In this document: one piece after another, positions 17,195 through 25,569 of the stretch | Position numbering within the stretch: position 1 is the stretch's first letter | Layout of the letters: each line of letters begins with the position of its first letter | NCBI RefSeq assembly: GCF_019219065.1 | Contig: NZ_JAHUWK010000016.1 | Coordinates: 25,828-89,827, forward strand | Direction of reading: 5' to 3' | Origin: Duganella sp. sic0402 | Lineage (GTDB): Bacteria > Pseudomonadota > Gammaproteobacteria > Burkholderiales > Burkholderiaceae_D | DNA length: 64,000 bases | Program-made: the position numbers and the translations under genes | The notes under the pieces: generated by a model | The model's database searches: none | What the model saw: only the letters and a program-made list of their open reading frames with translations | Told to the model about the DNA's origin: nothing

Positions 17195-17247
17195 GCTGGG
17201 CTCCTTGTTGTGATGGGCCCAGTGTGCTGCGCCGTGACGTATTTGGC

Positions 17248-17269
17248 GTGCCGGATCATGATACGGCAC
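17248..17269. promoter_or_regulatory. 22-bp dyad upstream of the amidohydrolase gene
   Basis: GTGCCG (17248-17253) and CGGCAC (17264-17269) are perfect inverted arms around the palindrome TCATGA (17256-17261), so 18 of 22 positions are symmetric. It lies between the stop of the membrane AraC gene (17273) and the amidohydrolase start (17194). There is no T run, so an operator is more likely than a terminator. Confidence 0.4.
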
Positions 17270-17272
17270 GCG

Positions 17273-18373
17273 CTACGCGGCAGTTTTTGCCTGTTCGCGG
17301 AACTCGCCCGGCGTCATGCCGGTGATTTTCTTAAATGCCCGGTTCATCGCGCTTTTACTGTTAAATCCGGCGATCAATGAAAGGTCGAGGATGCTGGCGC
17401 TGGCCTGCTGCGGATCTTGCAGGGCGTTTTTCAGCGCTTCCACACGGTAGCGATTCAGAAAATCGGCGAAATTCGCGTCGCAATGCTGGTTGATCAGCTG
17501 CGATAGCTCGTGCGGCGTCATTGCCACTTGCGCCGCCAGGTCTTCCAGCTTGAGCGCGCCGTTGCGGTAGGGCTGTTGCTGTTCCATGCAGGCTGTCAGA
17601 CGGGCCAGGAAAGCGTCACGGTCGGCTGTGGATAACTGTTTGTCGCCGTAGCGCGGCTTGGGTGGTGGCAGGGTTTGCGGCCGGTATCCCAGCGGCAGGC
17701 GCATCGCCGTGTAGGCGGTGGCGAAGACGAACAGCATCAGCGCCCCGCCGTCCACCGCCTCCACCGATAGCGGCAGCTCGGCATCGACCGCCGCCATGGC
17801 CACCGCCAGGACGCTGAGGCCGGCACTGAACAGCCAGACGCGCATCAGCCGGCGCAAATCGGTCACCAGCGCGGAATCGGCCGGCACGCGTTGCACTAGC
17901 CGGTAGCTGGCGCGCAGGTAAAAGAACAGGATGGCCATTTTGACCACCGCAAACAGCGCCAGATACCAGGGCCAGCCGTCATAGGCGCGCATCCAGGCCA
18001 GTTTTTCGTCAGCCGAACGCAAGTAGAAGGGCAGCATCGCGAGCGTGGCGACTGCAAAGGGCAGGAAATGCAGCAGCGCGCGCCGGCCGAGCGGCTGGTC
18101 GGACAGCATGGCGTGCAGATAGAGATACAGCAGCGGCCCCACTGCCAGCCCCAGCGTGACGATCGCCAGCGCGCTATGCGGATAGATGCGGTACAACTGA
18201 TTGAGCCCGAGCCAGGCATGGCCGATGATTGCTGAAAAAATCAGCAGTAGTGCGGACAGCAGCCGGTTGGCGGTCCGCATCTCCGGCTGGCGCGGGTTGA
18301 GCAGGGCGATGCTGAGAAACACGGCCTGCGCGATGGCGGCAAGGAATAGCCAGGAGATAATCGTATCAACCAT
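17273..18373 (-). CDS. Membrane-anchored AraC-family regulator
   Basis: The 366-residue protein has about seven hydrophobic segments in residues 1-235 (for example WLFLAAIAQAVFLSIALL, LLSALLLIFSAIIGHAWLG, ALAIVTLGLAVGPLLYLYL) and a C-terminal AraC HTH domain (about 265-365: LEDLAAQVAMTPHELSQLI, ILDLSLIAGFNSKSAMNRAFKKITG). Such one-component membrane AraC regulators sense an envelope or external signal. It sits directly upstream of the amidohydrolase gene, which is the obvious target. Confidence 0.88.
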   Translation of the reverse strand: MVDTIISWLFLAAIAQAVFLSIALLNPRQPEMRTANRLLSALLLIFSAIIGHAWLGLNQLYRIYPHSALAIVTLGLAVGPLLYLYLHAMLSDQPLGRRALLHFLPFAVATLAMLPFYLRSADEKLAWMRAYDGWPWYLALFAVVKMAILFFYLRASYRLVQRVPADSALVTDLRRLMRVWLFSAGLSVLAVAMAAVDAELPLSVEAVDGGALMLFVFATAYTAMRLPLGYRPQTLPPPKPRYGDKQLSTADRDAFLARLTACMEQQQPYRNGALKLEDLAAQVAMTPHELSQLINQHCDANFADFLNRYRVEALKNALQDPQQASASILDLSLIAGFNSKSAMNRAFKKITGMTPGEFREQAKTAA

Positions 18374-18406
18374 CCTGTAATCCTGCCATCATGCGCCGCG
18401 CCTGTC

Positions 18407-18976
18407 TCAGTTTTCGGTATTAATCGCCCACAGGCCCGGCAGGTTGCGCCAGTAGCCGTAGGCGTCCATGCCGAAGCCGACCACGAAGCGGTTTGGGATG
18501 GTGATGCCGACGATGTCCGCCACCACTGGCTTCGGCTTGCCGATGGCCTTGTCGCAGAACACGGCCAGGATCACTTCCTTGGCGCCCATGTCGAGCAGGC
18601 GCTGTTTGACGTGGGCCAGCGTTTCGCCTTCGTCGAGAATGTCGTCCAGCACGATCACGGTGCGGCCGGTGACGTTCGAGCGCGGCACGACTTTCCATAC
18701 CACTTCGCCGCCACGGTCTTCGTCGCCGTAGCGGCTGACATGGATGTAGTCGAATTCGAGCGGGAAGGTCAGTTGCGGCAGCAGGTTGCCGGTAAAGACC
18801 ACGGCACCGCCCATCACGCCCAGCACCAGCGGGAATTCTTCGCTGTCCGGTTGATCGTAGCGGGTGTTGAGGGTGTTGGCCATGGCGGTGACGGCGTTGT
18901 CGACGTCCTGCTTGGTGTACAGTTCTTCAGCGCTCTTCATCAGGGCGCGGGCGCGGTTGTGGTGGAAGTCTTGCAT
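18407..18976 (-). CDS. hpt: Hypoxanthine-guanine phosphoribosyltransferase
   Basis: The 189-residue protein has the PRPP-binding signature RTVIVLDDILDEGETLAHVKQ, PLVLGVMGGAVVFTGNLL near the N-terminus and IPNRFVVGFGMDAYGYWRNLPG at the C-terminus, a pattern of HGPRT-type purine salvage enzymes. It converts hypoxanthine and guanine with PRPP to IMP and GMP. The flanking genes are unrelated. Confidence 0.9.
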   Translation of the reverse strand: MQDFHHNRARALMKSAEELYTKQDVDNAVTAMANTLNTRYDQPDSEEFPLVLGVMGGAVVFTGNLLPQLTFPLEFDYIHVSRYGDEDRGGEVVWKVVPRSNVTGRTVIVLDDILDEGETLAHVKQRLLDMGAKEVILAVFCDKAIGKPKPVVADIVGITIPNRFVVGFGMDAYGYWRNLPGLWAINTEN

Positions 18977-19021
18977 GATTTTTCTCTAATGCCTGAAGTG
19001 AAGTCCGTTATTATCCCTCAA

Positions 19022-20275
19022 TTACGCATAATCCCGCACATCTGCGATCACCTTGCCGTCGTTGGGCAGGCTGCCTGGCGCAACAAACTGCACTTCGCCG
19101 CGTAGCTTGGTCAGCACGCGGATGGACTCGACGATGTCCGCGCCGCTGGCGCTGGCGGGATCGGCCACTTCGCAATGCAGGGTCATGGTCTCGTGCGCGA
19201 TCTGGCCCGATACCACCAGCCGTGCCTTGATGATGTGCGGATGGCGGCGCGCAATCTCATGCACCTGCGACGGGTGGACGAACATGCCGCGTATCTTGGT
19301 GGTCTGGTCGGCGCGTCCCAGCCAGCCTTTGATGCGGGTATTGGTGCGGCCGCATGGCGAGGGCGGCGTGTCGGTCAGAATCGCCGACAGGTCGCCGGTG
19401 GCGAAACGTATCAAGGGATAGTCCGGATTGAATACCGTGACCACCACCTCGCCCACTTCGCCCGCCGGCACAGGCTCGCCGCTGCCGGGGCGGACGATTT
19501 CCAGTATCACTTCTTCATCCAGCACCATGCCGGGATCGCGTAGCTCGCCGCTGCGGGTTTCGTAGGCGATGCTGCCGATGTCGGCGGAGGCGTACACCTG
19601 TAGCACGCAGGGCACGCCATGCTCGGCCAGCCAGCTGCGCAGCGATTCCGGCAGCGCCTCGGCGCTGACCAGCGCGCGCCGGATGCTGCTGATGTCCACC
19701 GCCATCTCCTGCGCCTTTTCGATGATCAGCTTCAAAAAGGACGGCGTGCCGACATAGGTATCGGGCTGCAGCGCGTGTATCGCCTGCACCTGCATTTCGG
19801 TCTGGCCGCTGCCGGCCGGGATCACCGCGCAGCCGATCCGCGCGGCGCCGCCTTCGACCATGAAGGCCGCCGGCGTGAAGTGATAGGAAAAGCAGTTATG
19901 CAGCAGTCCGCCCCTGCGTACACCGGCAGCATGCAAGGGACGGGCGAAGCGCCACCAGTCCTGGCCACGGCCTTCTGGATCGAAAATGGGGCCGGGCGAC
20001 ATATAGATGCGCGCCAGCTGGCCGAGCGGCGTAGTGTTTAAGCCACCGAATGGCATTTGCTGTGTTTGCAGCGCCTGTAGTTCTGACTTGTGCGTGACCG
20101 GCAGCGTGGCCAGCGCCGCGCGGCTGTTGATGTCGGCCGCGTTGATATCCTTGAGAATGCGCGACCATCCGGCCGCCGCCTTGGCGTGCGCCACCAGCTG
20201 TGGCAGGCGCGCCATCAAATCGCGCTCGCGCCTGTCCTGTGCGCGGGTTTCCAGTGGGTCGAGTGCCTCTTCCAT
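19022..20275 (-). CDS. Phenylacetate-CoA ligase-like AMP-dependent enzyme
   Basis: A 417-residue adenylate-forming enzyme has LPVTHKSELQALQ near the N-terminus, LVSAEALPESLRSWLAEHGVPCVLQVYASADIG around the adenine site, PLIRFATGDLSAIL (RxxTGD motif), and IKGWLGRADQTTKIRGMFVHPSQVHEI at the C-terminal domain. This is the PaaK-like branch. The ATG at 20275 follows AAGGAGG, and the start overlaps the end of the MmcQ gene. It is the last gene of the liv-type operon. It should activate an aromatic or aryl carboxylate to its CoA ester; the true substrate is unknown. Confidence 0.87.
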   Translation of the reverse strand: MEEALDPLETRAQDRRERDLMARLPQLVAHAKAAAGWSRILKDINAADINSRAALATLPVTHKSELQALQTQQMPFGGLNTTPLGQLARIYMSPGPIFDPEGRGQDWWRFARPLHAAGVRRGGLLHNCFSYHFTPAAFMVEGGAARIGCAVIPAGSGQTEMQVQAIHALQPDTYVGTPSFLKLIIEKAQEMAVDISSIRRALVSAEALPESLRSWLAEHGVPCVLQVYASADIGSIAYETRSGELRDPGMVLDEEVILEIVRPGSGEPVPAGEVGEVVVTVFNPDYPLIRFATGDLSAILTDTPPSPCGRTNTRIKGWLGRADQTTKIRGMFVHPSQVHEIARRHPHIIKARLVVSGQIAHETMTLHCEVADPASASGADIVESIRVLTKLRGEVQFVAPGSLPNDGKVIADVRDYA

Positions 20276-20277
20276 GG

Positions 20278-20628
20278 TCAGCCTCCTTGAATTTCGCGTT
20301 GCAGCTTCTTGGTCAGTTTGGCGAACACCAGTTGGTAGGACCGTTGCAACAGTCCGGCCAGCTCTGCATCGCTGATCGCTTTGGCGTCTTCGATATAGAC
20401 CCATTTGGCGCGGGCCAAGTACGGCGCCGGAATGATGCCGGGGCGGTCGGTCAATTCCAGGAAGCGGTCATCATCGACTTTGAAACTGATGCCACGCTCG
20501 CTGCCATCGGCGCCAGTGACGGCAAACATCTTCGCGCCGACCGAGAACACCAGATTGCTTTCCCATTTGATGTCTTCGCTCGCGCCGGGCAGTTTGCGGC
20601 AGTAGGCTTTCGCCTTGTTGAGATTCAT
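20278..20628 (-). CDS. MmcQ/YjbR family protein
   Basis: The 116-residue protein carries the family pattern LPGASEDIKWESNLVFSVGAKMFAVTG and PAPYLARAKWVYIEDAKAISDAELAGLLQRSYQLV. MmcQ/YjbR proteins have a CyaY-like fold and are thought to bind DNA; their role is unclear. It is embedded between livF and the PaaK-like ligase in the same operon, with 8 bp to livF. Confidence 0.87.
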   Translation of the reverse strand: MNLNKAKAYCRKLPGASEDIKWESNLVFSVGAKMFAVTGADGSERGISFKVDDDRFLELTDRPGIIPAPYLARAKWVYIEDAKAISDAELAGLLQRSYQLVFAKLTKKLQREIQGG

Positions 20629-20636
20629 AGAATTCC

Positions 20637-21446
20637 TTAAGCCAGCCAGCGCTTGCGGCGCCGGTAGAATTTCATGTCGCGGAAGCTGGTGCGGCCTGCG
20701 CCGGATACGCCCAGGTAGAACTCTTTGACGTCCTCGTTGCAGGCCAGATCGCTGGCAGCACCTTCCATCACCACACGGCCGTTTTCCAGGATGTAGCCGA
20801 AGTCCGCGTAGCGCAAGGCGATGCTGGTGTTTTGCTCGGCCAGCAGGAAGGAGACATTTTCCGTGCTGTTCAAGTCCTTGACGATGCCGAAGATCTCTTC
20901 AACGATCTGCGGCGCGATGCCCATCGACGGTTCATCCAGCAAGATCATCGACGGCTTGGCCATCAGGGCGCGGCCGAGTGCGCACATCTGTTGTTCGCCG
21001 CCGGAGGTGTAGCCGGCCTGGCTGTGGCGGCGCGTCTTCAGGCGCGGGAAGTAGTGGTAGACCTTTTCCAGCGATTCCTTTAACTCCGCCCGCGAGGCGC
21101 TGCGGGTGTACGCGCCAGTCAGAAGATTTTCTTCGATGGTCAAATGGCCGAAGCAGTGGCGGCCTTCCATCACTTGCGACAGGCCGCGCTTGACCAACTC
21201 ATTTGGCGTCAAATGGTCGATGCGTTCGCCTTTGAATTGCACTTCGCCCTTGGTGACATCGCCGCGCTCGCCGCGCAGCAGCGTGGAGATGGTTTTCAGC
21301 GTGGTGGACTTGCCGGCGCCGTTGGCGCCCAGCAGGGCCACGATTTTTCCCTGCGGGACTTGCAGCGACACGCCTTTCAGCACCAGGATGACGTGGTTGT
21401 AGATAACTTCAACGTTATTCACAGACAGATAAGGAACGCTGCTCAT
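20637..21446 (-). CDS. livF: Branched-chain-type ABC transporter ATPase (LivF-like)
   Basis: The 269-residue ATPase has Walker A LLGANGAGKSTTLKT, the signature YTSGGEQQMCALGRALM and Walker B MILLDEPSMGIAP. The C-terminus after about residue 245 (SGAGRTSFRDMKFYRRRKRWLA) extends beyond classic LivF. I chose the start at 21446 (MSSVPYLSVNNVEV), overlapping the substrate-binding gene stop by 4 bp. It powers uptake together with LivG. Confidence 0.88.
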   Translation of the reverse strand: MSSVPYLSVNNVEVIYNHVILVLKGVSLQVPQGKIVALLGANGAGKSTTLKTISTLLRGERGDVTKGEVQFKGERIDHLTPNELVKRGLSQVMEGRHCFGHLTIEENLLTGAYTRSASRAELKESLEKVYHYFPRLKTRRHSQAGYTSGGEQQMCALGRALMAKPSMILLDEPSMGIAPQIVEEIFGIVKDLNSTENVSFLLAEQNTSIALRYADFGYILENGRVVMEGAASDLACNEDVKEFYLGVSGAGRTSFRDMKFYRRRKRWLA

Positions 21447-22747
21447 TTCGCGCACGCCGGCGTGATTTTTTTCTCGGCCGCGTAAGCCGCAGAGCTTTCT
21501 TCCAGCAGCTTGCGGGTCAGGGCCTTGTCGCCGACGATCCAGTTGGGCGTCACGGCGTTCCATTTTTTGCCATCCCATTGCTGCACTTTCACCGCACCGG
21601 AGCCTTCATGGTCGTCGCAGCTGGTCTTCACCACCGGCAGCATGCCTAAAGCGCCGATGGATTTTTGCCGCGCTTCGTCCACGTTCAGGTTTTCCAGGCC
21701 CCAGCGCAGTTGTTCTCCGCTGACGCGCTTACCCTTGCCGAATTTTTCCTGCGCCGTGCGCATCGCCTCTACCCACAGGATGGCCGCGCTGACGCCGCGC
21801 ATGTGGTACACGCTGCCGATGCGCGATGCATCCGCCAGATTGCCTTTGCCCGCGCCGTAGAGTTTCTTGCGGATGTCATCCAGCACAGGATAATTGCCCG
21901 GCGTATTAAAGGTCATTGCGCTATAGCCTTTGGCGGCGTCGCCGGTTGGCACGGTGTCTTCTTCCGAGCCGGCCCACCAGACGCCGAGGATTTTCTCGCG
22001 CGGGAAGCCGTTGCGCTGCGCGGTCTTGATCGCCACCGCGTTCATGGATCCCCAGCCCCACAGGATCACATGGTCCGGCCTGGCCTGGCGTATCTGCAGC
22101 CATTGCGATTGCTGTTCGCTGCCCGGTGGCGTGACTGGAATTTTGACCAGATCAAAGCCGTGCAGTTTCGCCAGCGCTTCTAGCACCGGCAAGGGTTCTT
22201 TGCCGAACGCCGAGTCGTGATACAGGTGGACGATCTTTTTCCCTTTGAGCTTGGCCATGCCACCTTCCTTGTCGCCCAGGTACTTGATCATGCCTGCCGC
22301 CTGATTCCAGTAGCTGGTAATCAGCGGGAAGACATAAGGGAAGACTTTGCCGTTGGCGGCGTCAGAGCGGCCATAGCCGATCATCGTCATCGGGATTTTA
22401 TCCACCGCCAGGCGGTCAAGAATGCCGTAGGCCACGCCGGTGGAGAGTGGTTCGACCAGTGTTGCGCCGCCGTTCCTGGTTTTCAGACGCTCATAGCATT
22501 CCACGCCGCGCGACGGGTTGTATTCAGTCTCGCACTCCTCCCATGCGATCTTCACACCATTGACGCCGCCCGACAGATTGACCAGGTTGAAGTAGTCGAT
22601 AATGCCGCCATAAAATCCAGAACCGCCCGCTGCATAAGGGCCGACGCGATAAGAGGGGAGGGCGACGTACTGCTCCGCCGGCTGCGCGCTGGCGGCGCCG
22701 CTGGCGGCCAGCGTGATGCCGGCGATGAAGGACGTTAAGCGTTTCAT
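21443..22747 (-). CDS. Branched-chain-type ABC transporter substrate-binding protein (LivK-like)
   Basis: A 434-residue periplasmic binding protein has a signal peptide (FIAGITLAASGAASA) and a type I binding fold: GFYGGIIDYFNLVNLSGGVNGVKIAWEECETEYNP, then LVEPLSTGVAYGILDRLAVDKIPMTMIGYGRSDA. Peripla_BP_6 proteins of this length, next to acyl-CoA ligases, are common in Burkholderiales and often bind aromatic or fatty acids rather than leucine. It lies upstream of livF and downstream of livM in the operon. Confidence 0.87.
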   Translation of the reverse strand: MKRLTSFIAGITLAASGAASAQPAEQYVALPSYRVGPYAAGGSGFYGGIIDYFNLVNLSGGVNGVKIAWEECETEYNPSRGVECYERLKTRNGGATLVEPLSTGVAYGILDRLAVDKIPMTMIGYGRSDAANGKVFPYVFPLITSYWNQAAGMIKYLGDKEGGMAKLKGKKIVHLYHDSAFGKEPLPVLEALAKLHGFDLVKIPVTPPGSEQQSQWLQIRQARPDHVILWGWGSMNAVAIKTAQRNGFPREKILGVWWAGSEEDTVPTGDAAKGYSAMTFNTPGNYPVLDDIRKKLYGAGKGNLADASRIGSVYHMRGVSAAILWVEAMRTAQEKFGKGKRVSGEQLRWGLENLNVDEARQKSIGALGMLPVVKTSCDDHEGSGAVKVQQWDGKKWNAVTPNWIVGDKALTRKLLEESSAAYAAEKKITPACAK

Positions 22748-22765
22748 AGTGTGTCTCCGCGATTG

Positions 22766-23824
22766 TTAATGGGGGAACGGCCACAGACGCAACTTCTCTT
22801 TACCAATTTGCCACAGGCGCGCAAGGCCGTGGGGTTCGACGATCAGGAAAAATATGATCAGCGCGCCAAATACCATGAGTTCGAGATTGGAGGCGACGCT
22901 GGTCGGCAGCGCAAGGCTGTGTGCCACCCTATTCAGCAGCACCGGCAGCAGCACGATGAAGGCCGCGCCGAGGAAGGAGCCCAGCACCGAGCCGACGCCA
23001 CCAATGATAATCATGAACAGGATGCGGAACGACAGATCGAGGTTGTAGGCCTCTGGCTCTACCGTGCCGAGATAGGCATACGCATACAGCGCACCAGCCA
23101 CGCCGCAATAAAAGGAACTGATGGCGAAGGCCAGCAGCTTGGTACGCATCAGGCGAAAGCCGATCACTTCGGCCGCCACATCCATGTCGCGCACCGCCAT
23201 CCATGAACGGCCGATATTGGAGCGGATCATATTCTTGGCCAGCAGCGCCATGACCGCCACCACCGCCAGCACCAGCAGGTATTTGCGGCCAGGCGTGTCG
23301 AAGCCGTAGCCGAAAATGATGACAGGCTGCGCGGTGATCACGCCAGAGCTGCTGTAGTTGGTCAGGTAGGGAATCTTGGTCAGGCACCAGACCACGAAGA
23401 ATTGCGTGGCCAGCGTGGCGGCGGCCAGGTAGAAACCACGGATGCGCAGCGATGGCAGGCCGAAGGCGACCCCCACCAGCGCCGCGCTCAAGCCACCCAG
23501 CGCAAACGCCGCCAGTACCGGCAGGCCGGGAATCCGCAGGATGAAGTTATACGACGCGAACGCGCCGACCGCCATGAAGGCCGCAGTGCCGAGTGACAGC
23601 TGGCCGGCATAGCCGGTCAGGATATTCAGGCCCAGCGCGGCCAGCGAGAAAATCAAAAACGGTATCAGGATCGCCGACAGCAGATAGGGCGACGCCAGCC
23701 AGGGCACCAGCAGCACCGCGACGCCCAGCAAGGCAAGCAGCGCGATGCGATCCTGCAGGATGGGGAAAATCTGACCATCGGCTTCATAGCTGGTTTTGAA
23801 CTGTCCTGCTTCGCGGTAAAGCAT
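22766..23824 (-). CDS. livM: Branched-chain-type ABC transporter permease (LivM-like)
   Basis: The 352-residue protein has about ten membrane segments, with the LivM signature LNILTGYAGQLSLGTAAFMAVGAFASY and IIGGVGSVLGSFLGAAFIVLLP. It forms the channel with LivH. It begins 12 bp downstream of livH on the same strand. Confidence 0.9.
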   Translation of the reverse strand: MLYREAGQFKTSYEADGQIFPILQDRIALLALLGVAVLLVPWLASPYLLSAILIPFLIFSLAALGLNILTGYAGQLSLGTAAFMAVGAFASYNFILRIPGLPVLAAFALGGLSAALVGVAFGLPSLRIRGFYLAAATLATQFFVVWCLTKIPYLTNYSSSGVITAQPVIIFGYGFDTPGRKYLLVLAVVAVMALLAKNMIRSNIGRSWMAVRDMDVAAEVIGFRLMRTKLLAFAISSFYCGVAGALYAYAYLGTVEPEAYNLDLSFRILFMIIIGGVGSVLGSFLGAAFIVLLPVLLNRVAHSLALPTSVASNLELMVFGALIIFFLIVEPHGLARLWQIGKEKLRLWPFPH

Positions 23825-23836
23825 GGCTAGGTCCCT

Positions 23837-24733
23837 TTAGATTCTGCGGATAATTTTTTCGCCGAACAGCCCTTCCGGCCGCACCAGCAGGAGCAACAAA
23901 GCCAGCACATACGGGAACCAGCCCTCGATGCCGCCGCCCACCATTGGGCCGATGTACACCTCGGCCAGTTTTTCAGACGCGCCGATGATCAGCCCACCGA
24001 CAATCGCGCCTGGCATCGACGTAAAGCCGCCGAGTATCAGCACCGGCAGTGCCTTCAGCGCGACAAAGGTCAGCGCGAACTGTACGCCGTTGCGCGCGCC
24101 CCATAGCAGCCCCGCCACCAGCGCGACCACGCCGGCCACCGCCCACAGCACGGCCCAGATGCGCTGCAAAGGAATGCCGACCGCCAGCGCCGCCTGATGG
24201 TCATCGGCGACCGCGCGCAGCGCGCGGCCTACTTTGGTTTTGGAGAACAGCAGGGCCAGCGTGGTCACCAGCAGGCCGCATACCGCAGCGGCCATTATGT
24301 CGAACTGCGAAACCAGGATGTTGTAGTGGTCCAGCAGATACTGCGATGGCACGTCTTCCACCGGCAGTTCCAGCTTGCGTACCTGCGCCCCAAACAGCAG
24401 CTGCGCCAGGCCTTCGATGAAGAAGGCCAGGCCGATGGTCGCCATGAACAGCGTGATTTCCGGCTGATTGACCAGCGGGCGCAACACCACCCGTTCGATC
24501 GCGCTCCCAAGCAATATCATCACCGCGATGGTGACTGGCACTGCGATCCACAGCGAAACGTGCAGCAGGTCCATCACGCCGGCGCAGGTCAGCGCGGCGA
24601 AATAGACCATCGCGCCCTGGGCGAAATTGAACACGCCAGAGGCCTTGTAAATCAATACAAAACCGATCGCCACCAGCGCGTACATCACGCCGGAGAGCAG
24701 GCCGCCGATCAGCACTTCAAGGAAGAAGTTCAT
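23837..24733 (-). CDS. livH: Branched-chain-type ABC transporter permease (LivH-like)
   Basis: The 298-residue protein has about eight membrane segments; GLLSGVMYALVAIGFVLIYKASGVFNFAQGAMVYFAAL is the LivH N-terminal signature, and ALKALPVLILGGFTSMPGAIVGGLIIGASEKLAE follows near the C-terminus. Its start overlaps the livG stop by 4 bp (ATGA-type coupling). Confidence 0.9.
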   Translation of the reverse strand: MNFFLEVLIGGLLSGVMYALVAIGFVLIYKASGVFNFAQGAMVYFAALTCAGVMDLLHVSLWIAVPVTIAVMILLGSAIERVVLRPLVNQPEITLFMATIGLAFFIEGLAQLLFGAQVRKLELPVEDVPSQYLLDHYNILVSQFDIMAAAVCGLLVTTLALLFSKTKVGRALRAVADDHQAALAVGIPLQRIWAVLWAVAGVVALVAGLLWGARNGVQFALTFVALKALPVLILGGFTSMPGAIVGGLIIGASEKLAEVYIGPMVGGGIEGWFPYVLALLLLLVRPEGLFGEKIIRRI

Positions 24734-25569
24734 GCGCAGGATACTCCCAGATAGGCGTTGATGACATCCTGATTGCAGCGCACCTGCTCCGGCGTGCCGT
24801 CGGCGATTTTTTTGCCGTAGTCCAGCACCACCACGCGGTCGGAAAGATCCATCACCACGCTCATATCATGCTCGATCAGCACAATGGTGGTGCCGAATTG
24901 GTCGTTCACGTCGAGGATGAAGCGGCACATATCCTGTTTTTCCTCGACATTCATGCCGGCCATCGGCTCGTCCAGCAGCAGCACTTCCGGCTCGGCGGCC
25001 AGCGCGCGGCCCAGCTCCACGCGTTTTTGCAGCCCATACGGCAAGCGGCCGGCGGGCGTGTGGCGAATCGCCTGGATCTCCAGGAAGTCGATGATTTCCT
25101 CGGCCTTGATGCGGTGGGCGATTTCCTCGCGCCGCGCCGGGCCCCAGTGCAAGGCTTGCAGCAGGAAGCTGGATGTCATCTTCAGATTCCGGCCGGTCAT
25201 GATGTTGTCCAGCACCGACATGCCCTTGAACAGTGCGATGTTCTGGAAGGTGCGCGCGATGCCGGACTTGGCGGCGGCATGGCAATCCATATTCTTGCGC
25301 ATCTCGCCGCGATAAATGATCTGTCCCTGCTGTGGGCGGTACACGCCATTGATCACATTCAGCATGGAGCTTTTTCCCGCGCCGTTCGGGCCGATGATGG
25401 CGCGGATTTCATGCTGGCGCACGTCGAAGGAAATATCACTCAGCGCGCGCACGCCGCCGAAGGACAGCGAGATATTCCGCAAGTCGAGGATGACCGGCCC
25501 GGTTTGCCGCCGCGCTGCGCCGAAGTGCGCTTCTGGTACGTTCATCTGCATGGGCGCGCGCTCCGTCAT
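24730..25569 (-). CDS. livG: Branched-chain-type ABC transporter ATPase (LivG-like)
   Basis: The 279-residue ATPase has Walker A IIGPNGAGKSSMLNV, the LivG-type signature LPYGLQKRVELGRALAAEP and Walker B VLLLDEPMAGMNVEEK, followed by VLIEHDMSVVMDLSDRVVVLDYG. It overlaps the start of livH and the stop of the acyl-CoA ligase gene by 4 bp each, so the three are translationally coupled. Confidence 0.9.
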   Translation of the reverse strand: MTERAPMQMNVPEAHFGAARRQTGPVILDLRNISLSFGGVRALSDISFDVRQHEIRAIIGPNGAGKSSMLNVINGVYRPQQGQIIYRGEMRKNMDCHAAAKSGIARTFQNIALFKGMSVLDNIMTGRNLKMTSSFLLQALHWGPARREEIAHRIKAEEIIDFLEIQAIRHTPAGRLPYGLQKRVELGRALAAEPEVLLLDEPMAGMNVEEKQDMCRFILDVNDQFGTTIVLIEHDMSVVMDLSDRVVVLDYGKKIADGTPEQVRCNQDVINAYLGVSCA

